Below, one piece after another: positions 46,679-54,911 of a stretch of 64,000 nucleotides of DNA (within the stretch, counting starts at the first letter, position 1; each line of letters begins with the position of its first letter). Source of the stretch: Chloroflexota bacterium (GTDB lineage Bacteria > Chloroflexota > Anaerolineae > Promineifilales > Promineifilaceae); contig JAGNBF010000009.1 in the NCBI GenBank assembly GCA_018004935.1, positions 45,304-109,303 of the forward strand. Direction: 5' to 3'. The position numbers were made by a program, and so were the translations under genes. The notes beneath the pieces were generated by a model, which was given only the letters and a program-made list of their open reading frames with translations, searched no databases and had not been told where the DNA came from.

Positions 46679-48395
46679 GCGGCTCGCGGCCGCGTCTGGC
46701 ACGGATGATATTGACCTGCTGACGTGGACAGTGATTAACCGCCAGTGGATTGACACGCGCAACCGCTTCGACCTGGACCGTCACCTGTACCTGGCCGACA
46801 TTTACGCCTGCGCCGCTCAGGAGATGTGTATCTACAAGGCGGCGCAGTTGGGCATCAGCGAACTGTTTGTGTCGTATGACCTGCATGGTTGTGGGGTGCG
46901 GGGCATGACAATCCTTCACCTGATGCCCACCGAGAGCGATGTAGGTGACTTTAGTCGCCAGCGGTTCGGTGGTGCGATTGAGGCTTCGCCGTCCATTGCT
47001 TCGATGATCCGAGATGCCAGTGGGACTCAACGCGGTTCAGACAAGGTGACGCTAAAACGGGTCGGGGATGGCTGGCTCTATCTGCGTGGGGCGCAGGTAG
47101 ACACGAAAAAAAAGGAAGCCCGCCAGCTCCACGCAGTTGCGGCCGATGGAGTTGTTTTTGACGAGTATGACCGGATGTCACCCTGGGTGCGTGATATTGC
47201 TCTGAAGCGGTTGGGGCATAGCTCGATTGCCGAGGTGCGCTACGGCAGTACGCCCACCTGGGCCGGGCAAGGCATTGTCACCATTTGGGCGCAGAGTGAT
47301 CAGCGGGAATGGTTTGTGCCCTGCGGCCGCTGTGGGCATTCGGCCTACATCTATATTAGCCAGCGGGATGAGTGTCATTACATGGTACAGGAATGGGACG
47401 ACCTGGGGCGTCCACGGGTCTGGCATGGGCAGGATGAGGGACGGGCTTATGTGGTGTGCGGCAAATGCGGCCGCGAAATAGATCATACCGCTCCCGGCCA
47501 GTGGGTGGCAAGATACCCGGGCCGGTCGCTCGTCGGGTTCCATCCAACAAAACTGCACACTAACCAGCTACCTCTCCTCAAGATTATTACCGACCTACAG
47601 GCAGTAGATGAGACTGGCCAGCGGCAAGCCTGGAACCAGCATCTTGGCGAAGCCTTTTCGCCACGGGGTGGCAAGCTGACCGAACAAATTTTGGACGAAT
47701 GCCGCCGGGAGTATGGCCATGGGGCGCGAGGGGATGACCGTCCAGTGGCCGGAATTGACGTAGGTAAAGTGCTCCACCTCGTCATCCGGTCGGGAAAGAT
47801 TGACCCGGATACGGGGGAATGGGCGCAATGGTTTGCCGGTGAGGTGAGTTGGGACGATGCGGCGCATCTGCTGGCCCGCTACCGGGTGAGCCGATGCGTG
47901 ATAGACGCCCTCCCGGAAACGACGAAGGCCCAGGAGTTACAGGCGAAGTTCTCCAGGGGAACGGTGTGGCTGTGTTATTACAACCTCTCGGATGTGGGGA
48001 ACAAGCGGGTAGAGCCGTATCTATGGAATGAGGAAGAGGGGATTGTGTCCTGTGACCGGACACGGGTGATGGACAAGATGTTTGCCGGGTATTACACCAA
48101 CACAACCACCCTGCCCCTGAATATTCGGGATGTGCCTGGCTATTACGAGCATCTGACGGCCCCCACGCGGAAGTTTGTGGAGCGCGATAACGGGCTGACA
48201 GTTTCGGTGTATGACGAGGGGGAAAGCCCGGACCATTTTGCTCATGCGGAAACATACACCTGGGTAGCCATGAACGCGCCAGAGGGGTTTGTTGCAGCCG
48301 CCCCAGTTGTTGTGCAAAGGCACCAACTATTTGAACAGAGCGGAGTGAAACCACGAGGGAAAACGCCTGGGGTATATCAATTGGATATGGAGTAG
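46644..48395 (+). CDS. Terminase large subunit (GpA-like)
   Basis: This is a packaging motor of about 583 residues. AAQLGISELF near residue 68 stands where GpA-like enzymes have their divergent Walker A. VVFDEYDRMSPW is Walker B. SSIAEVRYGSTPTWAGQGIV is the coupling region. A zinc ribbon (CGRCGHSAY, CGKCGREI) follows, and VAGIDVGKVLHLVI begins the RNase H-like nuclease. The start is uncertain. The frame opens at 46572, but the region before TTG 46644 lies inside the previous gene and does not look protein-like. Confidence 0.85.
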   Translation: MQLAQSLAKKLERLAAASGTDDIDLLTWTVINRQWIDTRNRFDLDRHLYLADIYACAAQEMCIYKAAQLGISELFVSYDLHGCGVRGMTILHLMPTESDVGDFSRQRFGGAIEASPSIASMIRDASGTQRGSDKVTLKRVGDGWLYLRGAQVDTKKKEARQLHAVAADGVVFDEYDRMSPWVRDIALKRLGHSSIAEVRYGSTPTWAGQGIVTIWAQSDQREWFVPCGRCGHSAYIYISQRDECHYMVQEWDDLGRPRVWHGQDEGRAYVVCGKCGREIDHTAPGQWVARYPGRSLVGFHPTKLHTNQLPLLKIITDLQAVDETGQRQAWNQHLGEAFSPRGGKLTEQILDECRREYGHGARGDDRPVAGIDVGKVLHLVIRSGKIDPDTGEWAQWFAGEVSWDDAAHLLARYRVSRCVIDALPETTKAQELQAKFSRGTVWLCYYNLSDVGNKRVEPYLWNEEEGIVSCDRTRVMDKMFAGYYTNTTTLPLNIRDVPGYYEHLTAPTRKFVERDNGLTVSVYDEGESPDHFAHAETYTWVAMNAPEGFVAAAPVVVQRHQLFEQSGVKPRGKTPGVYQLDME

Positions 48396-48444
48396 TCAGG
48401 TGTGGTGAGATGTCCATTTAACTAATAATGATGGGGAAAGGAAT

Positions 48445-48696
48445 GTGAATCGCATGACCGATCTGACAGACCGCTGTGAACCGGACCAGGTAACGGGTGC
48501 TCAGGCGCGGGCGGCCCATATTACCTATAGATTAGTGGTAGAACGACGAGCGTTCACCACAGAGGAGATTATGGAAGAGACTGGTATTCGATCCGTCCAG
48601 GGAGTTCATGCGTTGATGAATAACCTGAGTTGCGGCCGCGTCCCCGTCTACAATCCTGCTCCAGGCAAGTGGAGTATTGTTCATCTATTTGAATGA
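48445..48696 (+). CDS. Small HTH-like protein
   Basis: This 83-residue protein has a winged-helix pattern (RAFTTEEIMEETGIRSVQGV, HALMNNL). GTG 48445 follows AAAGGAAT; ATG 48454 is possible. Its stop abuts a 19-bp palindrome, so it may control late genes. Confidence 0.5.
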   Translation: MNRMTDLTDRCEPDQVTGAQARAAHITYRLVVERRAFTTEEIMEETGIRSVQGVHALMNNLSCGRVPVYNPAPGKWSIVHLFE

Positions 48697-48728
48697 TCAA
48701 TAATTTATTGATCGGCGCGTGTTATGAT
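48695..48728 (+). promoter_or_regulatory. Palindrome and possible late promoter
   Basis: GATCAATAATTTATTGATC (48695-48713) is a perfect palindrome. TATGAT (48723) follows about 10 bp later. The inner TCAATAATTTATTGA occurs again at 58485. Both copies overlap the stop codon of a small gene and stand before structural operons (capsid, tail). Confidence 0.45.
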
Positions 48729-48933
48729 GGGGCTGATGAGTGGTGCAACCATTAGCCGCGAACATTTCAATCTGGTTAACCGGGTCAGACATCTGGAGAG
48801 GGGGAAACGGTACATGCTGATTGTGGATGTGCTGGAAGATGGGGATTTGAACTGGTCGGTGACAGAGTTGGGTAAGGTAGAAAGACCGACTCGCGGCCGC
48901 GCTGATGAGGTCGTTGAGGTCAGAATCAAGTAG
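48724..48933 (+). CDS. Small hypothetical protein
   Basis: This 69-residue protein has an SH3-like feel (HLERGKRYMLIVDVLEDGDL NW). If the TATGAT at 48723 is used as a -10, translation must begin at ATG 48736 instead. Contains GCGGCCGC at 48893. Followed by a leader-terminator. Confidence 0.45.
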   Translation: MMGLMSGATISREHFNLVNRVRHLERGKRYMLIVDVLEDGDLNWSVTELGKVERPTRGRADEVVEVRIK

Positions 48934-48976
48934 GGGCCGACCTTGTGCCCGTCCCAACCATCAGCCCATATTCGCG

Positions 48977-49038
48977 CCAGGAACGAATCGAGACACGGCG
49001 CAGGTTACAGCAATGTGACCTGCGCCGTTTTTGTTTTC
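48977..49038 (+). terminator. Conserved box plus terminator before the capsid gene
   Basis: CCAGGAAC, five bases, GAGACACGG, then a hairpin with arms CGGCGCAGGT and ACCTGCGCCG and TTTTTGTTTT. The same upstream box with a different hairpin occurs at 58559 and 60739. All three are directly before a structural gene. An attenuator or antitermination target is plausible. Confidence 0.75.
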
Positions 49039-49054
49039 TCCGGGGGGAGAGCCG

Positions 49055-51787
49055 ATGAACGAAACATTGCCGAAGCTGGAAAAGGGGAAACCCCTCAGCG
49101 AAGCCAAAGAGCTACTGGAGATGGTGCGGGGGTCTTATGACTACCTGCTGGAAATGCTCCGTCGCGCTTTCTATCGCCAGTTTAATTATGAAGTCACCGG
49201 TCGGGATTTCTGGATTGTCGAAACCTTCCAGGATTACCTGATCGTGCGGGAGTACGGGGTCAATATGCCCCCTGATGAGTTTATGCAGGTGACGTACTCC
49301 TATGATGCTACATCCAGTAGTTTTTCCTTTGCCCCAATCGAAGAATGGACGCGGGTACTACTGACCTATGTCGCGCCTTCCTTCGAGGAGCAACGGAAAG
49401 CCCTGACGAGCGACAAGGGCAAAAAGTTTAGTGAATTGTTCTTCGAGACGGTACGCCTCGAGGAAGCTGTACAAGGCAAGCCCCGCAAGGTCAAGGCCGT
49501 GGGGGCATATGCCGATCAAGTTAATGCCAACGGCAGGCGTTACCGGGCTAATGTGATGCGTGAGGCGGTAAGGGAAGCCAAACAACATCTGAGCGAATCA
49601 CTAAGCCAGGGTCGAGCCGTGTTGCTGGGCGAGGCAGAACATCCCAGCGATAAGGGCCAGCGGCCGCGCTTTCTGGAAACCATCGTGGTCTGGAAAGACC
49701 TGAGCTACGACGAGCGAACCGGTGAGGTTCATCTCGACGGAGAGATGGTGGAGACCAGTCAAGGTAAAGACGCCATTGCCGTAATGTCTGCCGGTGTTCT
49801 GCCAGGAATCAGCCTGCGCGGGTACGGCGAAAGCAAAATCGTAAAAGAGGGGGATCGTCAGGTGGAAGAAGTGCAATGGTTGAAGCTGACCGGCTTCGAC
49901 ATGGTGCTTGAACCATCTTTCGGGACGGCGGGGGTGACAAAACTCGAATCAAGAGGGAGCCAAATCATGGACGAAAAGGAAAAACAGAATGGGGGACATA
50001 CCTCTGTGGCCGCGCCGAGTGCAGAGGTTATTTACCAGAATCACCCGGAAGTGGTTAGGAAAATTCAGTTGATGGCTGAGGCGGACCAGAAAGCGGCCAA
50101 AGAGGCCGCCGATCAGGAACATCAACGCAAGCTGGCCGAGATGCGCCAATTAAAGTCCGCCGAAGAGAAGGCTTTGCGCGAAGCTCTGGGTGTTGACGAA
50201 ACCGCCGACCTGACGGCTGTCATCGCCGAGCGGGAAACGGAACGGCAACGGCTGGAAAAAGAAGCCCGTGTGCGCTCCGTGCGGGAATGGGTGGAAGCCC
50301 AAACCAAACCGGAAACGCTGAACTACCCGCCCAACCTGGCCGGGAAATTGCGTGAGCAGGTTTTGAACCGCAAACCGGAAACCGTTGAGGAAGCCAAAGC
50401 CATTCTGACCGAGATGCGCTCCATCACCGACATGACCGTCGCGGAGATTCGCCTGGGGCTGAAAGGCAAAGGTATCACCGTCGGTTCGGTGTTGGAGCAG
50501 GATGCCGGTGTTCCGGATTATGCCCGCGCCGCCTTCGAGATCACCGAGAATCTGGTGAAACGCCAGCTTGTGCCCATGCGTAATCGGCGCAAGGAACCCA
50601 CGGCCCCCGCCGACTTCTTGCTGATCAAACTGCTCGAGAAGTATGACGCCAAACACCGTCAGGCTCTGCTCGAAGAAGCCCGTCGCTTCCAGGAAGCGGA
50701 ACTGCTCAGCGACCTCTCCCTGCCCTACAGCGTTGGCCGGGCCATCATGCAAGAGGCTTACCCTCTGCTGATTGCCGCCAACGCCTTCGACTTCGGTGTG
50801 GCTGATGGTTCTCCCACAACCATTTACTACCAGTCGAACTTCTCCGGGGAGTCTGGAACCAGTGGTGTGGCCGTCACCAACGAAGTAGTAAATCAGGCCG
50901 CGATGGACACCTGGGAAAACCTGGCGAACAAATCCATTCGCCGGTCGGGGATCAACCTGACCAACACTGCCGGGACAACCACGTACACCTTCGGGACTGA
51001 TTACGTGATTGATTTCCGCGAAGGCAAGATTTTGTTCATCACAGGTGGAGCCTTGTCCACGGCGACCGATTATCACCTGGACTATACCTACGACGCCATC
51101 CGCAAGGGGGAGAACTCCGCCATTGCCAAGGCCAAAGCAACGCTCTCCAGCACGACATTGACCCAGTATGCTGATCGGCTGGCGACTGAAGTTTCACGCG
51201 AAGCGGTTGTTTTCTCCCGGTCTCAGTTGGGTTGGGATGCGGCTCTGCAAACCGTCAGCCTGCTCATCAAAGAGATCGCCAAGCGCATTGACGCAGGGAT
51301 TCTGGCGACGGCGGAAAGTCTGGCCTATACCAGCGGCAACAATGGCGGGGCCTGGAACTCCAGCACCGACAGCTTGCAAACCTTCGTGGAGAAACTGAAC
51401 GCGGCTAAAACCGCTATTCAGAACGACCTCTACGACCCGACCGCCTTCATCATGTCTACGACCCACGCCAACCGGCTGGCTCTGTATGACAAGTTCACCG
51501 CGTCAGGTCAAACCACCGGGTTCAACCTGGTAGGGCAAGCCGGGTATTTGGGCGATCTTTTGGGTCTGCCGGTGTTCCACAGCACCCAATTCTCCGATAG
51601 CACCGCTCTGTGCGTGAATCGTGAGTTGATCCAACACCGGGTCTTCCAGCCAATGCTCTTGAAAGGGCCTTTCCCGTCGTATGACGGTGATGGCAACATC
51701 AAGGCCAATGAGCAATGGTTTGTGGAAGAGTTCAACGGGGCGGTCTACCCCATCGCGCAGAAAGCGGCTTACGTGACCATCTCCTAA
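49055..51787 (+). CDS. Prohead protease-scaffold-major capsid fusion
   Basis: This 910-residue polyprotein combines three head-assembly parts. Residues 1-150 form an unrecognised N-domain. A prohead-protease domain spans about 150-300, with His in GEAEHPSD near 196 and Ser in GISLRGYGES near 252 as likely catalytic residues, then LTGFDMVLEPSFG. A charged coiled-coil scaffold spans about 310-420 (QKAAKEAADQEHQRKLAEMR). From about 545 a HK97-type capsid protein follows (LPYSVGRAIMQEAYPLLIAA, YDPTAFIMSTTHANRLALYD, EQWFVEEFNGAVYPIAQKAA). Cleavage by the protease would release the capsid subunit. No GCGGCCGC occurs from 49668 to 52050. GGGGGGAGAG precedes ATG 49055. Confidence 0.8.
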   Translation: MNETLPKLEKGKPLSEAKELLEMVRGSYDYLLEMLRRAFYRQFNYEVTGRDFWIVETFQDYLIVREYGVNMPPDEFMQVTYSYDATSSSFSFAPIEEWTRVLLTYVAPSFEEQRKALTSDKGKKFSELFFETVRLEEAVQGKPRKVKAVGAYADQVNANGRRYRANVMREAVREAKQHLSESLSQGRAVLLGEAEHPSDKGQRPRFLETIVVWKDLSYDERTGEVHLDGEMVETSQGKDAIAVMSAGVLPGISLRGYGESKIVKEGDRQVEEVQWLKLTGFDMVLEPSFGTAGVTKLESRGSQIMDEKEKQNGGHTSVAAPSAEVIYQNHPEVVRKIQLMAEADQKAAKEAADQEHQRKLAEMRQLKSAEEKALREALGVDETADLTAVIAERETERQRLEKEARVRSVREWVEAQTKPETLNYPPNLAGKLREQVLNRKPETVEEAKAILTEMRSITDMTVAEIRLGLKGKGITVGSVLEQDAGVPDYARAAFEITENLVKRQLVPMRNRRKEPTAPADFLLIKLLEKYDAKHRQALLEEARRFQEAELLSDLSLPYSVGRAIMQEAYPLLIAANAFDFGVADGSPTTIYYQSNFSGESGTSGVAVTNEVVNQAAMDTWENLANKSIRRSGINLTNTAGTTTYTFGTDYVIDFREGKILFITGGALSTATDYHLDYTYDAIRKGENSAIAKAKATLSSTTLTQYADRLATEVSREAVVFSRSQLGWDAALQTVSLLIKEIAKRIDAGILATAESLAYTSGNNGGAWNSSTDSLQTFVEKLNAAKTAIQNDLYDPTAFIMSTTHANRLALYDKFTASGQTTGFNLVGQAGYLGDLLGLPVFHSTQFSDSTALCVNRELIQHRVFQPMLLKGPFPSYDGDGNIKANEQWFVEEFNGAVYPIAQKAAYVTIS

Positions 51788-51826
51788 TGGGGAGTAGTCA
51801 GTAGCCAGCAACCAGTAGTCAGAGAG

Positions 51827-51868
51827 AGGCGGGCCGGGGCCACACCCGCCCGCCTTTCTTTTTTATAA
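51827..51868 (+). terminator. Terminator after the capsid gene
   Basis: GGCGGGC and GCCCGCC arms around CGGGGCCACACCC, followed by TTTCTTTTTT. It isolates the strongly expressed capsid gene. Confidence 0.8.
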
Positions 51869-51877
51869 GGAGTCGGT

Positions 51878-52243
51878 ATGGCAAAACGGAAACAAGTGCC
51901 CGACGAACTATTGTTAGCGGACGAACAGATCGTCATCCCTGAAAGCACCTCTGGGGGGGAAGAACCAGAAGTGAACAGCGAACAGTTAGCAATGAGCAGT
52001 GAGCCGGAACCGCTCAGCCCTCAGCCCTTAGTCCTCAGCCCTGTCGTGGCGCGGCCGCGGATGACCGAACAGGTATTTGTGAAGTGTGTTGCGTCACAGG
52101 CTGTTCTGGATAGCCAGGTCATGCTGCAGGGCGAAGTGCGGGTTGTGGCGTATGGTCTTTACCGGCAGGCGTGGTCACGAAACGCGGCCGCGTTCCAGGT
52201 GCGTTTGCCTGGAAGCGGTGAATATGTGCAGGAAACGGAGTAA
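51878..52243 (+). CDS. Structural-module hypothetical protein
   Basis: This 121-residue protein starts MAKRKQVPDELLLADEQIVI. A low-complexity stretch follows, encoded by imperfect CTCAGCCCT/GAGCAGTGA-like repeats (EPLSPQPLVLSPV), then a C-terminal beta-rich 45 residues. It is probably a head-associated protein. Confidence 0.5.
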   Translation: MAKRKQVPDELLLADEQIVIPESTSGGEEPEVNSEQLAMSSEPEPLSPQPLVLSPVVARPRMTEQVFVKCVASQAVLDSQVMLQGEVRVVAYGLYRQAWSRNAAAFQVRLPGSGEYVQETE

Positions 52244-52248
52244 CCCCC

Positions 52249-52935
52249 ATGTCTATCGCTTTGGCAGACCTGGTAGATCGGTTAGAGGCGGATGTACCGG
52301 CCAGTGGTGGCCGCCCTTCAGCGACGCAATACGAGAATGCCATTAAAGATGCGGTGACGGATTTCAATAACCGCGTGGGCATCCGTCGCCGGGCCTCGCT
52401 GACCATCGTTTCCGGCACAGCCACCTACAACCTGCCCACCGATTTCCATAGCCTGATTGAGTTTAGTAACCTGCCCACCTTCAACGGCTCAGTAGCGATT
52501 AGCAGTGATGGCCTGATTCCCCTTTCTAGTGGGTCGGGGATCACGGTTGAAGAGTACGAGATTGTGAATGGGCAGGTAACCATCTACCCCACGCCCGGCT
52601 ACGGGGGAACGCGGCATTTGTGGTATCGGGCAGGGCATTACCTGAATGGATCAGAGACCTATCCCAATATGCCCGAGGCAGATGTGGCGATCATCATGCT
52701 CAAGGCACGGGCCAACGCCTGGCGGGTTGCGGCGGAGGGGTCGTTTGAGGGGATGTCGTACCGCTTTGGGTCGGTGCAGGTAGATAAGAAGCAACAGGGG
52801 AACACCATTCAGGAAAGAGCCTCGAAGTTAGAAGGGGAATACAACGAGGCAGTTGAAAAACGGATTGGGGCTATTACCCGACAGACGCAGTACAGCTACG
52901 GCGATCTAGCCCTTTTTATGAACGATTTAATGTAG
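52249..52935 (+). CDS. Head-tail adaptor-like protein
   Basis: This 228-residue protein begins with a helical ALADLVDRLEADVPASGGRP and a GTATYNLPTDFHSLIEF segment. The pattern is typical of phage adaptor/connector proteins placed after the capsid gene. It also has TIYPTPGYGGTRHLWYRAGH. I infer a neck or adaptor role. Confidence 0.55.
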   Translation: MSIALADLVDRLEADVPASGGRPSATQYENAIKDAVTDFNNRVGIRRRASLTIVSGTATYNLPTDFHSLIEFSNLPTFNGSVAISSDGLIPLSSGSGITVEEYEIVNGQVTIYPTPGYGGTRHLWYRAGHYLNGSETYPNMPEADVAIIMLKARANAWRVAAEGSFEGMSYRFGSVQVDKKQQGNTIQERASKLEGEYNEAVEKRIGAITRQTQYSYGDLALFMNDLM

Positions 52936-52980
52936 ATGCCGGTCGCGGCCGCGTAAGGCCCCCGGAGCAGGAGAATCATT

Positions 52981-53673
52981 ATGGCTCTGACAGTTGTTGT
53001 TCCTCATGGTTCCAGTGAGGGCGATATTGAAGTAGATGGCGTCAAGATTGACGGGTTAAGCCGGTTTCCTGGTTTACCCGCATCCGGGTTCATTAATGTG
53101 GCGGCTAATGTTGCTGACACCGAAACCGTCACTATTGGGTCGGTGGTGTTCGAGTTTGACCGCGCCGCCAATGGTGTGACTGCCGGGCGCATTGCCGTTA
53201 CCGGCCATGCCGACGACACCCCAGCCAACGCGACCAATGCCCTGATCACGGCGATCAATGCCCGTACCGATCTGGGTATCCAGGCGGTTGATGTAAGTGA
53301 CAACCTCATTTTGTTGGTGCGCACATCGGTCGGGGTCAATACCACCGCATTGGCTGAGGCCATGGCTGGCTCCAACAACGTGGTAAGTGCGGCCGCGTTG
53401 GCCAACGGTGCGGCTGAAGCCAACAAACGGATTGTGGCTGTAGCGCGTGTACCTACTGCCAACGAAGTCACTGCCGGGGCGTTGCTTCTGCCGTTGAAAT
53501 TCACGCCTACCAACGTTCTGGTACAGGTGCGTGTCACGTCAACCGGGGCGTTCAAAGCCTGGGACGGCAAGTGGACGATCACGGGCGGGTCGTATCCCTA
53601 TGTGTTGGTGGACAACGCCGGGACAACTGACTGGGCGTCCACCGACACCGTTCACATCACCGCATTTGAATAA
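52981..53673 (+). CDS. Virion structural protein, decoration or tail-like
   Basis: This 230-residue, Ala/Thr/Val-rich protein has repeats of the ANVADTETVTIGSVVFEFDR and RIAVTGHADDTPANATNALI type found in sheath, fibre and decoration proteins of phages. It ends with a beta-sandwich-like AWDGKWTITGGSYPYVLVDN. GGAGCAGGAG precedes the ATG. Confidence 0.5.
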   Translation: MALTVVVPHGSSEGDIEVDGVKIDGLSRFPGLPASGFINVAANVADTETVTIGSVVFEFDRAANGVTAGRIAVTGHADDTPANATNALITAINARTDLGIQAVDVSDNLILLVRTSVGVNTTALAEAMAGSNNVVSAAALANGAAEANKRIVAVARVPTANEVTAGALLLPLKFTPTNVLVQVRVTSTGAFKAWDGKWTITGGSYPYVLVDNAGTTDWASTDTVHITAFE

Positions 53674-53678
53674 ATCCT

Positions 53679-53741
53679 GTAGGGGCGGGCCTCTGTGCCT
53701 GCCCCACTATTTCAGGGGGGGCACAGAGGCCCACCCCTACC
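53679..53741. repeat. REP-like inverted repeat
   Basis: TAGGGGCGGGCCTCTGTGCC pairs with GGCACAGAGGCCCACCCCTA across a 20-bp loop. It is a dispersed intergenic palindrome of a type common in some bacterial genomes. A partial relative (GTAGGGGCCGACCTTGTGCC) lies at 48931. Confidence 0.7.
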
Positions 53742-53748
53742 CTGCCTT

Positions 53749-54081
53749 ATGGGTGTCTTGACAGCCGGTGACATAACCGCAATGAGGGCAGACATTGCCC
53801 GGGTTATTGATGACAACCCGACCAGTCTCGTGCTTCGGCGCGGGGGAACTTCTTTGTCTGCACAGACTGTGCGAGTGGAATCAAAAGGTGGGCCAGGCGG
53901 CACCATCCTCATAAACGGGTCACTGGTGCAACGTCGGGGGATGTGTGTGGTGATTGGGTCTCCCAATCTGAATATTGCAGTTGAGGATCGTTTTACTTAT
54001 CAGGGGGAGTTGTACCGAATCAATCAGGTAGACCCTAATCGGCAGATTTGCACTCAGGCGGAAGCATACCTGGACCAGTAG
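53749..54081 (+). CDS. Head-closure-like protein
   Basis: This 110-residue protein (MRADIARVIDDNPTSLVLRR, YQGELYRINQVDPNRQ) resembles small neck proteins. ATG 53749 is chosen because earlier in-frame codons fall inside the REP hairpin. Confidence 0.5.
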   Translation: MGVLTAGDITAMRADIARVIDDNPTSLVLRRGGTSLSAQTVRVESKGGPGGTILINGSLVQRRGMCVVIGSPNLNIAVEDRFTYQGELYRINQVDPNRQICTQAEAYLDQ

Positions 54082-54112
54082 GAAATACTGAGTACTGAGG
54101 AGAGAGGCGAGT

Positions 54113-54499
54113 ATGGAACAGCTTTTGCGTAATGAAGCGTTTGTAAATGCTCTGGTGACATTGCTCACCTTGATTGTGACAGCGGTTATTGTGCCAGTGG
54201 TGCGCCAGTGGTTGCAGGCGAAGGTGGGAACGGAGAAGTACGAACAGCTTTCCCGGTTTGTCACACAGTTGGTGGAGTCGGCGCAACAACAGTGGGCAGA
54301 TTCGCCAAAGGATATGGGGAACACGGAGAAGAAGTTGTTTGTGTTGAGTCAGGCGGAACTGTTCGCCCGGAGCATTGGCCTGAAGGTAGAGCCGCTGGTA
54401 ATTAATGCCCTGGTAGAAGCGGCCGTGTTTAACCTGAAGCAATGGCAACCCGTTAAACTGGTGCCGGTGGAAGAGGAAAAGATCGCGGCCACGATGTAG
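54113..54499 (+). CDS. Phage holin, LL-H type
   Basis: This 128-residue protein has a single N-terminal membrane helix (FVNALVTLLTLIVTAVIVPV) and a helical tail with YEQLSRFVTQLVESAQQQW, NTEKKLFVLSQAELFA and VINALVEAAV. This is the pattern of the LL-H holin family. Its location amid head genes, not beside an endolysin, is unusual. Confidence 0.7.
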   Translation: MEQLLRNEAFVNALVTLLTLIVTAVIVPVVRQWLQAKVGTEKYEQLSRFVTQLVESAQQQWADSPKDMGNTEKKLFVLSQAELFARSIGLKVEPLVINALVEAAVFNLKQWQPVKLVPVEEEKIAATM

Positions 54500-54540
54500 A
54501 ACATTCACGCAATGGTGGAAGGGGAAGGGAAGGGCACGGC

Positions 54541-54906
54541 ATGGCCAAGTCTGGTTTTGAGTGGGTAACTCCCCCCTCGGTTATGCAGGAAGGCATCCGT
54601 AAATATGGGGAGAGAGCCATTATTGGAGCGAAGGCGGTGGCGGATAAGAACGCGGCCGCGGCGCAGAATGCCATGCGCCAAAATGCCCCTTGGACAGACC
54701 GCACGGGCAATGCCCGGAGCGGTCTGTTTAGTGTGGCTGAAATGACCGGAAGTGACCGGATCGAGATTATCTTCTCTCATGGTCACACCATCGACTATGG
54801 CATTCATCTGGAAACAGAGCACGCTGGTAAGTATGCCATTATTGCCCCAACGCTTCAGCAATTCGTCCCGTTGGTGCGGGCCGACCTACAGAACTTATTC
54901 AGGTAA
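54541..54906 (+). CDS. HK97 gp10-like tail completion protein
   Basis: This 121-residue protein has AAAQNAMRQNAPWTDRTGNA RSGL and IIFSHGHTIDYGIHLETEHA GKYAII. This is the usual gp10-like motif order (APv..G.Lr.S, H...Y..yle). GGGAAGGG precedes the start. Confidence 0.7.
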   Translation: MAKSGFEWVTPPSVMQEGIRKYGERAIIGAKAVADKNAAAAQNAMRQNAPWTDRTGNARSGLFSVAEMTGSDRIEIIFSHGHTIDYGIHLETEHAGKYAIIAPTLQQFVPLVRADLQNLFR

Positions 54907-54911
54907 ATCCT

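Noticed and set aside
48943..49140. Open frame overlapping the capsid polyprotein start
   Set aside because: It overlaps the box-plus-terminator element and the capsid gene in another frame, with no ribosome-binding site.
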